Counted from the stretch's first letter, positions 28,049 through 38,226 are shown. The stretch is DNA of 64,000 bases from Candidatus Faecalibacterium faecigallinarum (GCA_019119685.1 DWWN01000060.1:1-64000), one strand, 5' to 3'. A program made the numbers and translations. Notes: generated by a model not told the origin, from the letters alone.

Positions 28049-29593
28049 ATGTACGCACTGTTGAACAGTTTTGGATTGAACGGCCTGCAGGGCTTCGGCG
28101 TCGCCGTGGAGGCCGATGTCTCGAGCGGGATGGACGCCTTTACCATCGTGGGCCTGCCGGATTCGGCGGTGCGGGAGAGCGCCGACCGCATCCGGGCCGC
28201 CGCCCGCAACCTGCACTACCGCTGGCCCAGCGGCCGCGTCACCGTCAACCTGGCCCCTGCCGACGTCCGCAAGACCGGCCCGGTCTACGACCTGCCCCTG
28301 CTGCTGGCCATCCTGACGGCGGCGGGGCAGATCCAGCCGCCCCCGCGGGACGCCGCCTTCCTGGGCGAGGTGGCCCTGGACGGCACCCTGCGTCCGGTGG
28401 CGGGGGTGCTGCCCATGGCCCTGACCGCCGCCGAAAAGGGGGTGCGCGCCCTCTACCTGCCCGCCGGCAACGCCGCCGAGGCCGCCGAAGCCTGCGGCCC
28501 GGACGGGATGCAGGTCTATCCGGCCCGCAGCGTCGCCGAGGTGGTGGATGCTTTATCCGGCCGCAGCCCCATCCAGCCGGCCCGGCCCCATCCCTTTGAC
28601 CCGGACCAGGGCTGGGCCGCCTACCCCGACTTTGCCGATGTGCTGGGCCAGGCCATGGCCCGCCGTGCCATGGTGGTGGCGGCGGCCGGCGGCCACAACG
28701 TGCTGCTGATCGGCGCGCCCGGCACCGGCAAATCCATGCTGGCCAAGCGTCTGCCCGGCATCCTGCCGCCCCTGACGCGGGAGGAATCCCTCGAGACGTC
28801 CAAGATCTATTCCATCGCGGGGCTGCTGCCCCGGGACGGCGGCCTGATCACCGCCCGGCCCTTCCGCAGCCCCCACCATTCGGCCAGCCCTGCCGCCCTG
28901 GCGGGCGGGGGCAGCTTTTTCCGCCCGGGCGAGTGCAGCCTGGCCAACGCCGGCGTCCTCTTTCTGGACGAGCTGCCCGAGTTCCTGCGGGAAAGCCTGG
29001 AGGTGCTCCGCCAGCCTCTGGAGGACGGCCAGATCACCATCAGCCGGGCCGCCGGCAGCGCCACCTACCCCAGCCGGTTCCAGCTGGTGGCCGCCATGAA
29101 CCCCTGCAAGTGCGGCTACTACGGCCACCCCACCCGGCCCTGCACCTGCAGCCTGCACGCGGTGCGGCAGTACCGCAGCCGCATTTCGGGCCCGCTGCTG
29201 GACCGCATCGACCTGTGCGTCGAGATGGACCCCATCTCTTTCAACGAGCTGCACGGGGTGGGCCAGAGCGAGACCAGCGCCCAGCTGCGCCAGCAGGTGC
29301 TGGCCGCCCGCGCCGTCCAGACCCGGCGCTTTGCCCAGCATGGCTACGAGGGCATCCACTGCAACGCCCAGCTGACCGCAGGCCAGGTGCGGCAGGTCTG
29401 CCGCCTGACCCCCGGCGCCCAGCAGGTGCTGCGGGCGGCCTACGACCGGCTGGGCCTGTCGGCCCGCAGCCACGACCGCCTTTTGCGGGTAGCCCGCACC
29501 ATCGCCGACCTTGCCGGCAGCGCCCTCATCGCGGAGGACGCCCTGCTGGAGGCTTTGCAGTACCGGATGCAGGACAAGCTGGAAGTGCGCTGA
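28049..29593 (+). CDS. YifB/ComM family Mg-chelatase-like AAA ATPase
   Basis: FTIVGLPDSAVRESADRIRAA, GAPGTGKSMLAKRLPGILPPL, FRSPHHSAS, MNPCKCGYYG. Confidence 0.96.
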   Translation: MYALLNSFGLNGLQGFGVAVEADVSSGMDAFTIVGLPDSAVRESADRIRAAARNLHYRWPSGRVTVNLAPADVRKTGPVYDLPLLLAILTAAGQIQPPPRDAAFLGEVALDGTLRPVAGVLPMALTAAEKGVRALYLPAGNAAEAAEACGPDGMQVYPARSVAEVVDALSGRSPIQPARPHPFDPDQGWAAYPDFADVLGQAMARRAMVVAAAGGHNVLLIGAPGTGKSMLAKRLPGILPPLTREESLETSKIYSIAGLLPRDGGLITARPFRSPHHSASPAALAGGGSFFRPGECSLANAGVLFLDELPEFLRESLEVLRQPLEDGQITISRAAGSATYPSRFQLVAAMNPCKCGYYGHPTRPCTCSLHAVRQYRSRISGPLLDRIDLCVEMDPISFNELHGVGQSETSAQLRQQVLAARAVQTRRFAQHGYEGIHCNAQLTAGQVRQVCRLTPGAQQVLRAAYDRLGLSARSHDRLLRVARTIADLAGSALIAEDALLEALQYRMQDKLEVR

Positions 29594-29607
29594 CCGGCCC
29601 GCCAGAC

Positions 29608-29650
29608 AAAAAGACCCGCTGCGTTGGATAACAGCGGGTCTTTGCTTTTT
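29608..29650 (+). terminator. Intrinsic terminator (possibly bidirectional)
   Basis: aagacccgctgcgttggataacagcgggtcttt. Confidence 0.85.
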
Positions 29651-30002
29651 ATATGCGCTGAAAAGAGATGTACCGGGTGCCCTGAAAGGTCAGGCGTCCC
29701 CTGTCCCCCTCCGCCAGCAGGCCGTATTCCGTACCGGGCACGCTCAATTCCATCCGGTCGCCGCTCTCCACCTGGAACGTCATGTAGTAGCTGGTGCTGG
29801 AATGGACTCCGCCGTTCTGATGGTGATGGCTGTGCACCTCCATCCGCTTGGCCGAAACCAGCGCTTCCACCGTCAGGCGGGGCGAGTGATTGTTCTTGTT
29901 CCATGTGCTCACCGAGCGCACCAGCATAACGGCCATCATCCCGAAGATCAGGCAGAACGCGAGCGTAAAGAGGATCGGAAAAAGATCGAACAGAAAATAC
30001 AC
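29649..30002 (-). CDS. DUF2500-like membrane-anchored protein
   Basis: N-terminal TM then VSAKRMEVHSHHH...TSYYMTFQVESGDRMELSVPGTEYGLLAEGDRGRLTFQGTRYISF. Confidence 0.75.
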   Translation of the reverse strand: MYFLFDLFPILFTLAFCLIFGMMAVMLVRSVSTWNKNNHSPRLTVEALVSAKRMEVHSHHHQNGGVHSSTSYYMTFQVESGDRMELSVPGTEYGLLAEGDRGRLTFQGTRYISFQRI

Positions 30003-30105
30003 ACTGAACCCTCCCTGTTGTTTTCTGCCTTAAATACGGACCAGCCGCGCCAAATATTGCACATACGAAAGGCCCGTCCGCATGGGAGCGCGGCGGGCCT
30101 CTGGT

Positions 30106-30519
30106 TTATTCGCTGGTATCGCTGCCGGCGTCATCGTCCGCGTCCGGGCGGGACTCCAGCTCTTTGCGCAGCTTGCGGATGCGCTTTTTTTCGCTCTCCG
30201 CGTGCCGCCAGGGCCAGGCGTGGCCCTCATGCTCTTTGCACCAGCGGCTGAGGGGGTAGAAGGCGAAGGCCAGCCCGAACACGTACAGCAGCACATACAG
30301 CAGGCCGTCCAGCCAGCCCAGCGCGTCCAGCGCCGCGATGATGCACATGACAAAGCCCGCCTTCATGAAGAACAGGCCGTTCTGTTTGGCGTACTCGGTA
30401 AAATTTTCGGCCTTGACGCTCCGGCGGCCCTGGTCGCCCCAGACGCGGGGGTTTTTCATCACCGTGTAGCCGTAGTAGAGCAGCATCATGCCGCAGGTCA
30501 GCTGAAAACCAAAAAACAT
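30106..30519 (-). CDS. Uncharacterised small integral membrane protein with charged C-terminal tail
   Basis: Several TM helices, tail EKKRIRKLRKELESRPDADDDAGSDTSE. Good frame in the minus-strand gene run. Confidence 0.65.
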   Translation of the reverse strand: MFFGFQLTCGMMLLYYGYTVMKNPRVWGDQGRRSVKAENFTEYAKQNGLFFMKAGFVMCIIAALDALGWLDGLLYVLLYVFGLAFAFYPLSRWCKEHEGHAWPWRHAESEKKRIRKLRKELESRPDADDDAGSDTSE

Positions 30520-30552
30520 CTCTCTTGCCTCGCTGTCTGGTCCCCGAAGGGG

Positions 30553-31854
30553 TTATTTCGTCTCGTCCTCGCCGGGGAACATGGTCTTGTAATAGGGGGT
30601 AAAGTCCAGGGTGGCAAAGTAGTCCCGCGGGGTCTCGGCGCGGCGGATCAGCCGGTGGCCGCCATCCTCGCACAGCAGCACCTCGGCGCTGCGCAGCTTG
30701 CCGTTGTAGTTGTAGCCCATGGCCGAGCCGTGGGCGCCGGTGTCGTGGATATAGATCAGATCCCCGATGTCGATCCTAGGCAGCATCCGGTCCACGGCGA
30801 ACTTGTCGTTGTTCTCGCACAGGCCGCCCACCACGTCGTATTTGTGGTCGCAGGGGGCGTCCTCCTTGCCCAGCACCGTGATGTGGTGGTAGGCGCCGTA
30901 CATGGCCGGGCGCATCAGGTTGGCGGCGCAGGCGTCCAGGCCGATGTACTCCTTATAGATGTGCTTTTCGTGGATGGCGGTGGCGATCAGCGCGCCGTAG
31001 GGCCCGGTCATGAACCGGCCCATCTCGGTAAAGATGGCAATATCCCCCATGCCGGCGGGGACCAGGATCTCCTCAAACTTTTTGCGGACCCCCTCGCCGA
31101 TGGCGTAGATATCGTTCTCCCGCTGGCCGGGGCGGTAGGGGATGCCCACGCCGCCCGACAGGTTGATGTAGCCCACATGGACGCCGGCCGCCTGGGACAC
31201 CCGCACCGCCAGCCGGAACAGGATGCCGGCCAGCTCGGGGTAATACTCGTCCGAAATGGTGTTGGAGGCCAGGAAGGCGTGGATGCCAAAGTGTTTGGCC
31301 CCTTTGGCTTTGAGCTGTTTGAAGCTGTCCACCATCTGCTGTTCGGTCATGCCGTACTTGGCTTCGCCGGGCTTGTCCATCACCTGGAAGCCTTCTTCGC
31401 TCTCTCCCAGGCGGAAGGTGCCGCCGGGGTTATACCGGCAGAACACCGTCTCGGGCACGCCGGCCACCCGGTCCAGGAAGCCCACCATGGTGGCGTCGTC
31501 CAGGTTGATGTAGGCCCCCAGTTCACGGGCCTTTTTCATATCCTCGCTGGGGGTCTGGTTGGAGGAAAACATGATCTCCTCCCCGCCGAAGCCCACGGCC
31601 TCGCTCAGCATCAGCTCGGTCAGGGAAGAGCAGTCCACCCCGCAGCCTTCCTCCCGCAGGATCTCCAGGATCGCGGGGTTGGGCAGGGCCTTGACCGCAA
31701 AGTATTCCTTGAAGCCCTTGTTCCAGCTGAACGCCTCGTTGATGCGGCGGGCGTTGGCGCGGATGGCCTTCTCATCGTAGATGTGGAAGGGGGTCGGCAC
31801 GTCGGGCAGGATCTCCTGCACCTGGGCCTCGGTCAGGAATGGTCTTTTTTCCAT
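30553..31854 (-). CDS. lysA: Diaminopimelate decarboxylase family (fold-III PLP)
   Basis: TPFHIYDEKAIRANARRIN, YFAVKALPNPAIL, GVDCSSLTEL, GLDACAANLMRPAMYGAYHHI. Confidence 0.88.
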   Translation of the reverse strand: MEKRPFLTEAQVQEILPDVPTPFHIYDEKAIRANARRINEAFSWNKGFKEYFAVKALPNPAILEILREEGCGVDCSSLTELMLSEAVGFGGEEIMFSSNQTPSEDMKKARELGAYINLDDATMVGFLDRVAGVPETVFCRYNPGGTFRLGESEEGFQVMDKPGEAKYGMTEQQMVDSFKQLKAKGAKHFGIHAFLASNTISDEYYPELAGILFRLAVRVSQAAGVHVGYINLSGGVGIPYRPGQRENDIYAIGEGVRKKFEEILVPAGMGDIAIFTEMGRFMTGPYGALIATAIHEKHIYKEYIGLDACAANLMRPAMYGAYHHITVLGKEDAPCDHKYDVVGGLCENNDKFAVDRMLPRIDIGDLIYIHDTGAHGSAMGYNYNGKLRSAEVLLCEDGGHRLIRRAETPRDYFATLDFTPYYKTMFPGEDETK

Positions 31855-31877
31855 GGTATTCACGTCCCTCTCTTGGT

Positions 31878-33785
31878 TCACTGTTTCTGTTTCAGCTGGT
31901 CCCGCACCGGCGTAAAGGTGGGGATCATCTTCTGCAGCTGCCGGACCACGCCCTCGTCGTTGTGCTCGGCAGCGTGGAACAGCTCCTGCAGTTCCTGATA
32001 GAACACGTCCAGTTTGATGTCCCGCGGCGGCGCGACAAAGATCTTGTTGTGCTCGGTGCGGCGCATCTTGTCCTGCTCCTCGTCCATCATCAGCTCCTCG
32101 TAGAGCTTTTCGCCGGGGCGCAGGCCCACGATCTTGATCTCCATGTTGACCCCCGGCTCATAGCCGTAAAAGCGGATCAGCTGGCGGGCCAGGTCGATGA
32201 TCTTGACCGGCTCGCCCATATCCAGCACATAGATGCTGCCGCTTTCGGCCAGGGCCCCGGCCTGCAGCACCAGCTGGGCCGCCTCGGGGATGGTCATAAA
32301 GTACCGCTCGATGTTGGGGTCGGTCAGGGTGACGGGGCCGCCCTGCTTGATCTGGGCTTCGAACAGGGGGATGACGCTGCCGTGGCTGCCCAGCACGTTG
32401 CCGAACCGCACCGCCACGCACTTCATCTCGGTGTTCCGGGCGAAGGTCTGGATCAGCATTTCGCACAGCCGTTTGGTGCAGCCCATAACGCTGGTGGGGT
32501 TGACCGCCTTGTCGGTGGAGAGCTGGACCAGCCGCTCCACCCCGTGCTCGCTGGCGCTGGTCAGCAGGTTCTTGGTGCCCATGACGTTGTTCTTGACCGC
32601 CTCGGCCGGGCTGACCTCCATCAGCGGCACGTGCTTATGGGCCGCGGCGTGGAACACCACCTGGGGGTGGTAAGTCTCAAACACCTCGTCCAGCCGCTTT
32701 TTGTCCCGGATGGAGCCGATCAGCACCTCGATGGGGGCCTCGCGGCCGTACTTGCGCTGCAGTTCCATCTGCAGCTCGTAGGCGCAGTTCTCGTAGATGT
32801 CAAAGATCAGCAGTTTGGCCGGGCCGAACCGCATCACCTGGCGGCACAGCTCGCTGCCGATGCTGCCGCCGCCGCCCGTCACCAGCACCACCTTGTCCTT
32901 CAGGTAGCCGCTGATCTTCTCGGTGTCCAGGGTGACTTCGTCCCGGGAGAGGAAATCGGCGGTGTTCACCTCGCGGAAGGCGTGGGCCGGCGCGCCGGCC
33001 GTGCCCACCGACTGGGGGTCGCTCAGGACCTGCACCTTGCAGTGGGTGGACATACACAGGTCGATGACATGGTTCAGCCGGCTGCCCCGCAACGTGGGAA
33101 TGGCGATGATGATGCCGTAGATGTTGTAGCGGGTGCACAGCTCGGGGATATCCTCCAGGGTACCCTTGACCGGCACGCCGTGAATGGTCTGGTTCAGTTT
33201 TTCAGGGGCGTCGTCCGCCACCACCACCGGGTGGCCGTAGGTCTTGTTGGACTTGCAGACGTTGATGGCCCAGGCACCGGCCTCCCCCGCGCCCACGATC
33301 AGCATGGGGCGGTTGGGGTCGTTGCTGGTCACACCGCGCAGGGCCGCCCCCAGGGGGTGGTCCAGGAACATCCGCCACACCAGGCGGATGCCGCCCACGA
33401 ACAGCAGGATGAACACCGCCGCGATGCAGTTGGCCGAGTTGAACAGCACCCCGTGGACGAACAGCCGGTTGACGAAGTAGACCGCCACCGTGGGCACGGC
33501 CACCATCACGCCCAGCCGGAACAGGTCCCGCTCGCCGGCATACTTCCACAGAATGGTATACAGCCCGCCCGCCAGGAAGGACAGCATATACAGCGCCGCG
33601 ATCCAGGGCAGGTTTTCATACAGCAGCGCCAGATTGTGGGGCCACCAGACGTCCACATCCGGCGCGCCGTCGGCGCGGAGCAGCAGCCCCAGGTAAAAGC
33701 TGAAGCAGACGATCAGCAGGTCGATGACGAACAGCAGGCCCCGCCGCAGCAGAATCGCGCCTTTGCGCTTTGTTTCCTTTTTCAA
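31878..33785 (-). CDS. Membrane-bound nucleoside-diphosphate-sugar epimerase/dehydratase (CapD/FlaA1-like)
   Basis: Four N-terminal TMs, VVLVTGGGGSIGSELCRQVM, FHAAAHKHVPLME, STDKAVNPTSVMGCTKRLCEM. Confidence 0.95.
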   Translation of the reverse strand: MKKETKRKGAILLRRGLLFVIDLLIVCFSFYLGLLLRADGAPDVDVWWPHNLALLYENLPWIAALYMLSFLAGGLYTILWKYAGERDLFRLGVMVAVPTVAVYFVNRLFVHGVLFNSANCIAAVFILLFVGGIRLVWRMFLDHPLGAALRGVTSNDPNRPMLIVGAGEAGAWAINVCKSNKTYGHPVVVADDAPEKLNQTIHGVPVKGTLEDIPELCTRYNIYGIIIAIPTLRGSRLNHVIDLCMSTHCKVQVLSDPQSVGTAGAPAHAFREVNTADFLSRDEVTLDTEKISGYLKDKVVLVTGGGGSIGSELCRQVMRFGPAKLLIFDIYENCAYELQMELQRKYGREAPIEVLIGSIRDKKRLDEVFETYHPQVVFHAAAHKHVPLMEVSPAEAVKNNVMGTKNLLTSASEHGVERLVQLSTDKAVNPTSVMGCTKRLCEMLIQTFARNTEMKCVAVRFGNVLGSHGSVIPLFEAQIKQGGPVTLTDPNIERYFMTIPEAAQLVLQAGALAESGSIYVLDMGEPVKIIDLARQLIRFYGYEPGVNMEIKIVGLRPGEKLYEELMMDEEQDKMRRTEHNKIFVAPPRDIKLDVFYQELQELFHAAEHNDEGVVRQLQKMIPTFTPVRDQLKQKQ

Positions 33786-33887
33786 GTTACGTCCTCTTAT
33801 TCTCCGGCGGCAAGCCGCCGTTTATTGCAGCCCGCGGGGGGCAGATCACTTTCCCCTGCAGATACACATCCTATATTATACTCAGTT

Positions 33888-35471
33888 TCACAGCTGGTGT
33901 CCAGAACTTTCCGGTTTTCCTCCGGTTTCCTTGGCGGCGCGGCGGGGCAGGCAGGCCTCCCGCAGTTCGGCCCCAAGGCCCAGCGGCCACCCCGCCGCCA
34001 GACAGACCGCGCACATCCCGGCGCCGCCGGCGGCCACCGCCGCCAGCTGCATCCACCGGCTTCCCGCCAGCGGGACGGCCAGCGCACGCCGCAGCCCCCA
34101 CCCGGCCAGCGCCGCCGCGCCGGCCGCAAAGGCGGGCCCGGCCAACCAGCCTGCCCAGTCGGGCCGCAGCCCTGCCGATGCAAGCATCTGCCGGGTGTTG
34201 GCCGCGCAGGTGAACAGGCTGGACAGGATCATGACCAGCAAAAAGCCCCGCATCCCCAGCCGGGGCAGCAGGACCGCCACCCCCGCGATCCGCAAAATGG
34301 AGTCCCACACGCTGTAGCGGAAGGCGGCCTTCTGTTCCCCCAGCCCTTTCATGGCCCCGTCCACCATGCTTTCAAGGTAAAGCAAAGGCATGGCCGGCGC
34401 GAGGATCTCCAGATAGGCCCCCGCCTCGCTGCTGCCGTAGAGGGCGGCGGCCAGCGGACGGCCCCACACCCAGAACGCCGCCCCGGCCAAAGCCGAGACA
34501 TACATGGTCAGTTTGACCATCCGCCCCAGCAGAATCTCCAGCCGGCGGCTGTCGCGGCGCAGGCAGGCCCGGGCGATCTCGGGCATCAGCAGCACCCCCA
34601 GACTGCCCAGCAGCCCAAACGGGAAGTTCACCAGCGGCAGGGCCATCCCCTTCAGCACGCCGTACTGGCTCACCGCCGCGGCCCGCTGGCCCAGGTAGAC
34701 CGTCAGGCAGGCGGGCACCAGCATATTTTCGGCGGTGTGCAGGGCGCTGGCCACACACCGGCCGCCCCCGACCGGCCACAGGATCTCCCACAGGCGCTGC
34801 CCGGCGTGGAGCGGGGCCTCGGCCCGGTCGTGGCCAAAGGCGCGGGGCGCTTCCCGCCTGCAGAAAGCGGCCATCAACAGAGCGGACACCGCCTCGCTGG
34901 CCGCCGTCGCGCCCAGCACCACGGCGCAGCGCACCCCTGCATCCCGGCCCTCGGTCAGTTCCAGGGCCGCCGCCATCACCCCGATGCGGAACGCCTGTTC
35001 CACCATCTGGCTGGCCACGTTGGGGCCCACCCGCTGCCGCGCCACAAAAAAGCCGCGCAGCACCGCCGACACCGCCATGAAAGGCATCCCGAAGGCGGCC
35101 GCCCGCAGCGCCGCCGCGGCCCGCGCGTCCCCCAGCCACCACCGGGCCGCCACAGGGGCCAGCAGCCACTGGCCCGCCATCGCCGCGCACCCCAGCCCCA
35201 GAGCCGCCGCACACAGCCGGGCCAGCATCCCACGGGCCCGGGCCGGGCGGCCGGCCAGCTCCTCGGCCATCAGCCGGGTGGACGCCGCCGACACCCCCGC
35301 CGTGGCCAGCGTGACGAACAGGGAATACACCGCCAGCACCAGCTGGTACAGGCCCATCCCCTCCCCGCCCAGGGCGTTGGCCAGGTAGATGCGCAGCCCC
35401 ATCCCTGCCAGGCGGAGCACGACATCCGACCCGGTGAGCAGCGCGGCGTTTTTCAGGTAGCTCTGCCGCAT
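33888..35471 (-). CDS. Polysaccharide flippase / SpoVB-like MOP superfamily protein
   Basis: About 527 aa polytopic protein starting MRQSYLKNAALLTGSDVVLRLAGMGLRIYLANALGGEGMGLYQLV. Confidence 0.88.
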   Translation of the reverse strand: MRQSYLKNAALLTGSDVVLRLAGMGLRIYLANALGGEGMGLYQLVLAVYSLFVTLATAGVSAASTRLMAEELAGRPARARGMLARLCAAALGLGCAAMAGQWLLAPVAARWWLGDARAAAALRAAAFGMPFMAVSAVLRGFFVARQRVGPNVASQMVEQAFRIGVMAAALELTEGRDAGVRCAVVLGATAASEAVSALLMAAFCRREAPRAFGHDRAEAPLHAGQRLWEILWPVGGGRCVASALHTAENMLVPACLTVYLGQRAAAVSQYGVLKGMALPLVNFPFGLLGSLGVLLMPEIARACLRRDSRRLEILLGRMVKLTMYVSALAGAAFWVWGRPLAAALYGSSEAGAYLEILAPAMPLLYLESMVDGAMKGLGEQKAAFRYSVWDSILRIAGVAVLLPRLGMRGFLLVMILSSLFTCAANTRQMLASAGLRPDWAGWLAGPAFAAGAAALAGWGLRRALAVPLAGSRWMQLAAVAAGGAGMCAVCLAAGWPLGLGAELREACLPRRAAKETGGKPESSGHQL

Positions 35472-35521
35472 GGCGACCCCCTCCCTTCCCGACAGGATAT
35501 GCGCCGGGGGCGGGAAACAGA

Positions 35522-35555
35522 ACCAAAAACGCCCCTTCCAAAGCCGGAGGGGCGT
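35522..35555 (-). terminator. Intrinsic terminator of the kinase-like gene
   Basis: Minus strand acgcccctccggctttggaaggggcgtttttgg. Confidence 0.8.
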
Positions 35556-35564
35556 AAAATGTTT

Positions 35565-37268
35565 TTATTCTGCCGGGGGTTCTTCGTCCGGGGCCGGGGC
35601 AGTGCTGGCGGCCTGGCTCTCGGCGTCCTCGGGCGGGGCGTCGGGGGTGGCCGTGATCTGGACGTCCCGGTCGGCGGCGATATACACCACGATGGTGCTG
35701 CCCGCCTCCACCATGGTGCCGGGCTCGACGCTGCAGGCCACCACGCAGCCCGAAGCGTAGGAGCCGTCGTTCACCACCATGAAGCAGCTGGGCACAAGGC
35801 CCCGGCTCTCCAGCTCCCGGATGGCCCCCTCCTGGGTAAAGCCGATGGTGTTGGGCATCTCGACCATCTCGGGGCCCTTGCTGATGACCAGCCGGATGGT
35901 GGGGTTGTCCCCTTCGGTGATGGCGGCGCCGGCGGCCGGCTCCTGGGTCAGGACGGTGCCGGCGGGGGCGCTGTCGCTGTAGGCCTCGGTGACGTAGAAC
36001 AGGTAGATGCCGGTATACTGGCGGTTGTTCTGGATCTGGGCGTAGCTCATCCCCACAAAGTCCGGCACATAGTGGACGGTCACGGCGCTGGGGGCGCTGT
36101 CCGCCTCGGAGGAGGACGGCGCGGGCTCGGCAGAGGGCTGGGTCTGGCCCAGCAGGTTCCACAGCGTCAGCAGGGTGAGGACGGCCAGCAGGATCAGGAT
36201 GCCGGTCAGGATGGCCGTCAGGCTGAGGGTGGGGCGCTTACCCTTCAGGTCCTCCCGGGCGCGGCGGCGGCCGGCGGCGTGGAGGGTACGGGCCTCCTCC
36301 TCGGCGGCCTCGGGGGAGGCCAGGGCCCGCGCCAGCTGGGGCACCGTCTGGATGCGGCTGGCGGGGTCCAGCCGGAGGCCCAGGTCCAGCGCGTCCGACA
36401 CATAGACGGGCACCGCAGGGTTCACGGTGTGGGCCGAAGGGTTCGAGTCGGTGACCATGCGCTGGGCCGCCGGGACAGGGCTCTGGCCGCAGACCATCCG
36501 GTAAAAGACCGCCGACAGGCTGTAAACGTCGGTGTAGCGGCCCTCAAACTCCACGGCGGAATACTGCTCGGGGGCGGAGTAGCCCTCGTAGAGCTGGCCG
36601 TGCAGGCCGCTGCCCGCCGTCCGCAGGCCGATGGTGGCGTAGCCGGTCAGCCGGGCGCGGCCATTTTCCAGCACCCGGATGTTTTCAGGGCAGATGCCCC
36701 GGTGTACCAGCCCCACCTGGTGCATGGCCGCCACCCCGTTAAAGACCGGCTGCAGCATGGCGCAGGCTTCCTCAGGGGTGACCAGCTTGCGCCGCTTGTC
36801 CAGCCACTGGTCCAGGGGGACGCCGCCGGGGTTTTCCAGCACCGCATAGACGGTGTTGTTGGCCTCCACCACATCCAGCACCGCCTCCAGTCCGGTGGCC
36901 GGGGTGATCCGCTGGATGGAGCGGTACAGGTCCCCGAAATCCATCCGGGTGGTCTTGAGCAGCACCTCGCTGCCGGGCTTGGGCCGCAGCTGGTAGTCGG
37001 TCCCGCGCTCGGCCGAGAGGGTGATGGGCAGGTACTCCTTGATGGTCACCCGGAAGCGGCCGCGGTTCTCCATGCCGCGGTAGAGGATGCCCTCGCCGTC
37101 GATGCTCAGCATCTCCCCCACCGTGTAGCGGCCGGCCAGCAGGGTGCCCACCGGCAAAGCCCCGGTGGGGTTGCGCCCGGCAAAGCTGCGCCGGCAGTGA
37201 GGACAGCTCCCGGCCCCCTCTTTCAGCTCGGCCCTGCAGTACGGGCAAAGGATCATGTGCTCGTCCAT
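35565..37268 (-). CDS. Zinc-ribbon / protein kinase-like (probable pseudokinase) / TM / PASTA protein
   Basis: CPYCRAELKEGAGSCPHC; VTIKEYLP; HRGICPENIRV; GYSAPEQYS..RYTDVYSL; TM; PASTA-like repeats VPDFVGMSYAQIQ and MPNTIGFTQEGAIRELESRGL. Confidence 0.88.
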   Translation of the reverse strand: MDEHMILCPYCRAELKEGAGSCPHCRRSFAGRNPTGALPVGTLLAGRYTVGEMLSIDGEGILYRGMENRGRFRVTIKEYLPITLSAERGTDYQLRPKPGSEVLLKTTRMDFGDLYRSIQRITPATGLEAVLDVVEANNTVYAVLENPGGVPLDQWLDKRRKLVTPEEACAMLQPVFNGVAAMHQVGLVHRGICPENIRVLENGRARLTGYATIGLRTAGSGLHGQLYEGYSAPEQYSAVEFEGRYTDVYSLSAVFYRMVCGQSPVPAAQRMVTDSNPSAHTVNPAVPVYVSDALDLGLRLDPASRIQTVPQLARALASPEAAEEEARTLHAAGRRRAREDLKGKRPTLSLTAILTGILILLAVLTLLTLWNLLGQTQPSAEPAPSSSEADSAPSAVTVHYVPDFVGMSYAQIQNNRQYTGIYLFYVTEAYSDSAPAGTVLTQEPAAGAAITEGDNPTIRLVISKGPEMVEMPNTIGFTQEGAIRELESRGLVPSCFMVVNDGSYASGCVVACSVEPGTMVEAGSTIVVYIAADRDVQITATPDAPPEDAESQAASTAPAPDEEPPAE

Positions 37269-37373
37269 CTGCTCTCCCCCTTTCGGTAATGCTACAGAAA
37301 AAGCCGGGTCTGTGCCCGGCTCGGTTTCTTTCATACGGTCTGCCTCAAAGCAGCGGAAAAGGATCCCGCACTC

Positions 37374-38111
37374 TTATTCCGGCAGGTCCTCCTCGTTTTC
37401 GAGGCTGTGCCAGACGTTCTGGACGTCGTCGTCGTCCTCCAGGGCGTCCAGCAGCTTGCCCATCAGCTTGAGCTGATCGGGGTCGGTCAGGCGGGTGGTG
37501 GTCATGGGCACCATGGCCAGGTCGGCCGAGATGAACTCGTACCCCTTGGCCTCCAGGGCGTTGCAGACGGCCGAGAAGCTGTCGGGATCGGTGGTGATCT
37601 CGGCGGCCTCCTCGCCGGCGTCAAAGTCCTCGGCGCCGGCGTCCAGAGCGTCCATCATGGCCTCGTCGGGGTCCTTGTCCTCCAGGGAGATGTCGATGAC
37701 GCCCTTCTGGGTGAACAGGAAGCCCACACAGCCCAGTGTGCCCAGATTGCCGCCGTTCTTATCAAAATAGTGGCGCAGGTCGGCGGCGGTGCGGTTGCGG
37801 TTGTCGGTCAGGGTCTCCACCATGACGGCCACGCCGCCGGGGCCGTAGCCCTCGTAGTTGATGGCTTCGTACTCGGTCTTGTCGCCGCCCTCGGCCTTCT
37901 TGATGATGCGCTGGATGTTGTCGTTGGGCACGTTCATCCGCTTGGCCTTGCTGATGAGGTCAGCCAGCTTGCTGTTGGAAGCGGGGTCGGGGCCGCCGTT
38001 GCGGACCGCCACGCTGATCTCGCGGCCGATCTTGGTAAACACCTTGGCGCGGGCGCCGTCGGTCTTTTCCTTCTTGCGCTTGATATTGTTCCATTTGCTA
38101 TGTCCAGACAT
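37374..38111 (-). CDS. yebC: YebC/PmpR family protein
   Basis: MSGHSKWNNIKRKKEKTDGARAKVFTKIGREISVAVRNGGPDPASNSKL. Confidence 0.97.
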   Translation of the reverse strand: MSGHSKWNNIKRKKEKTDGARAKVFTKIGREISVAVRNGGPDPASNSKLADLISKAKRMNVPNDNIQRIIKKAEGGDKTEYEAINYEGYGPGGVAVMVETLTDNRNRTAADLRHYFDKNGGNLGTLGCVGFLFTQKGVIDISLEDKDPDEAMMDALDAGAEDFDAGEEAAEITTDPDSFSAVCNALEAKGYEFISADLAMVPMTTTRLTDPDQLKLMGKLLDALEDDDDVQNVWHSLENEEDLPE

Positions 38112-38189
38112 TGGGGTAAGCCTCCTAGCTGTATGTTTCACAAAGCCGCCCTGCCTGGGGGCGGTGCGTTGGATCAGACTGTCTTATTG

Positions 38190-38218
38190 ATTTTAGCACA
38201 AACGTGGCGCGTATTCAA
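38190..38218 (-). promoter_or_regulatory. yebC promoter
   Basis: Minus strand TTGAAT, 17 bp, TAAAAT. Confidence 0.6.
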
Positions 38219-38226
38219 GCAGTTTT

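Noticed and set aside
31839-37289. 1816-aa plus-strand ORF, antisense to the capD-like, flippase and kinase-like genes
   Set aside because: Shadow ORF from high GC3 on the opposite strand. It has low-complexity H/G/Q/R/A composition, no recognisable domain, and the minus-strand genes explain the sequence.
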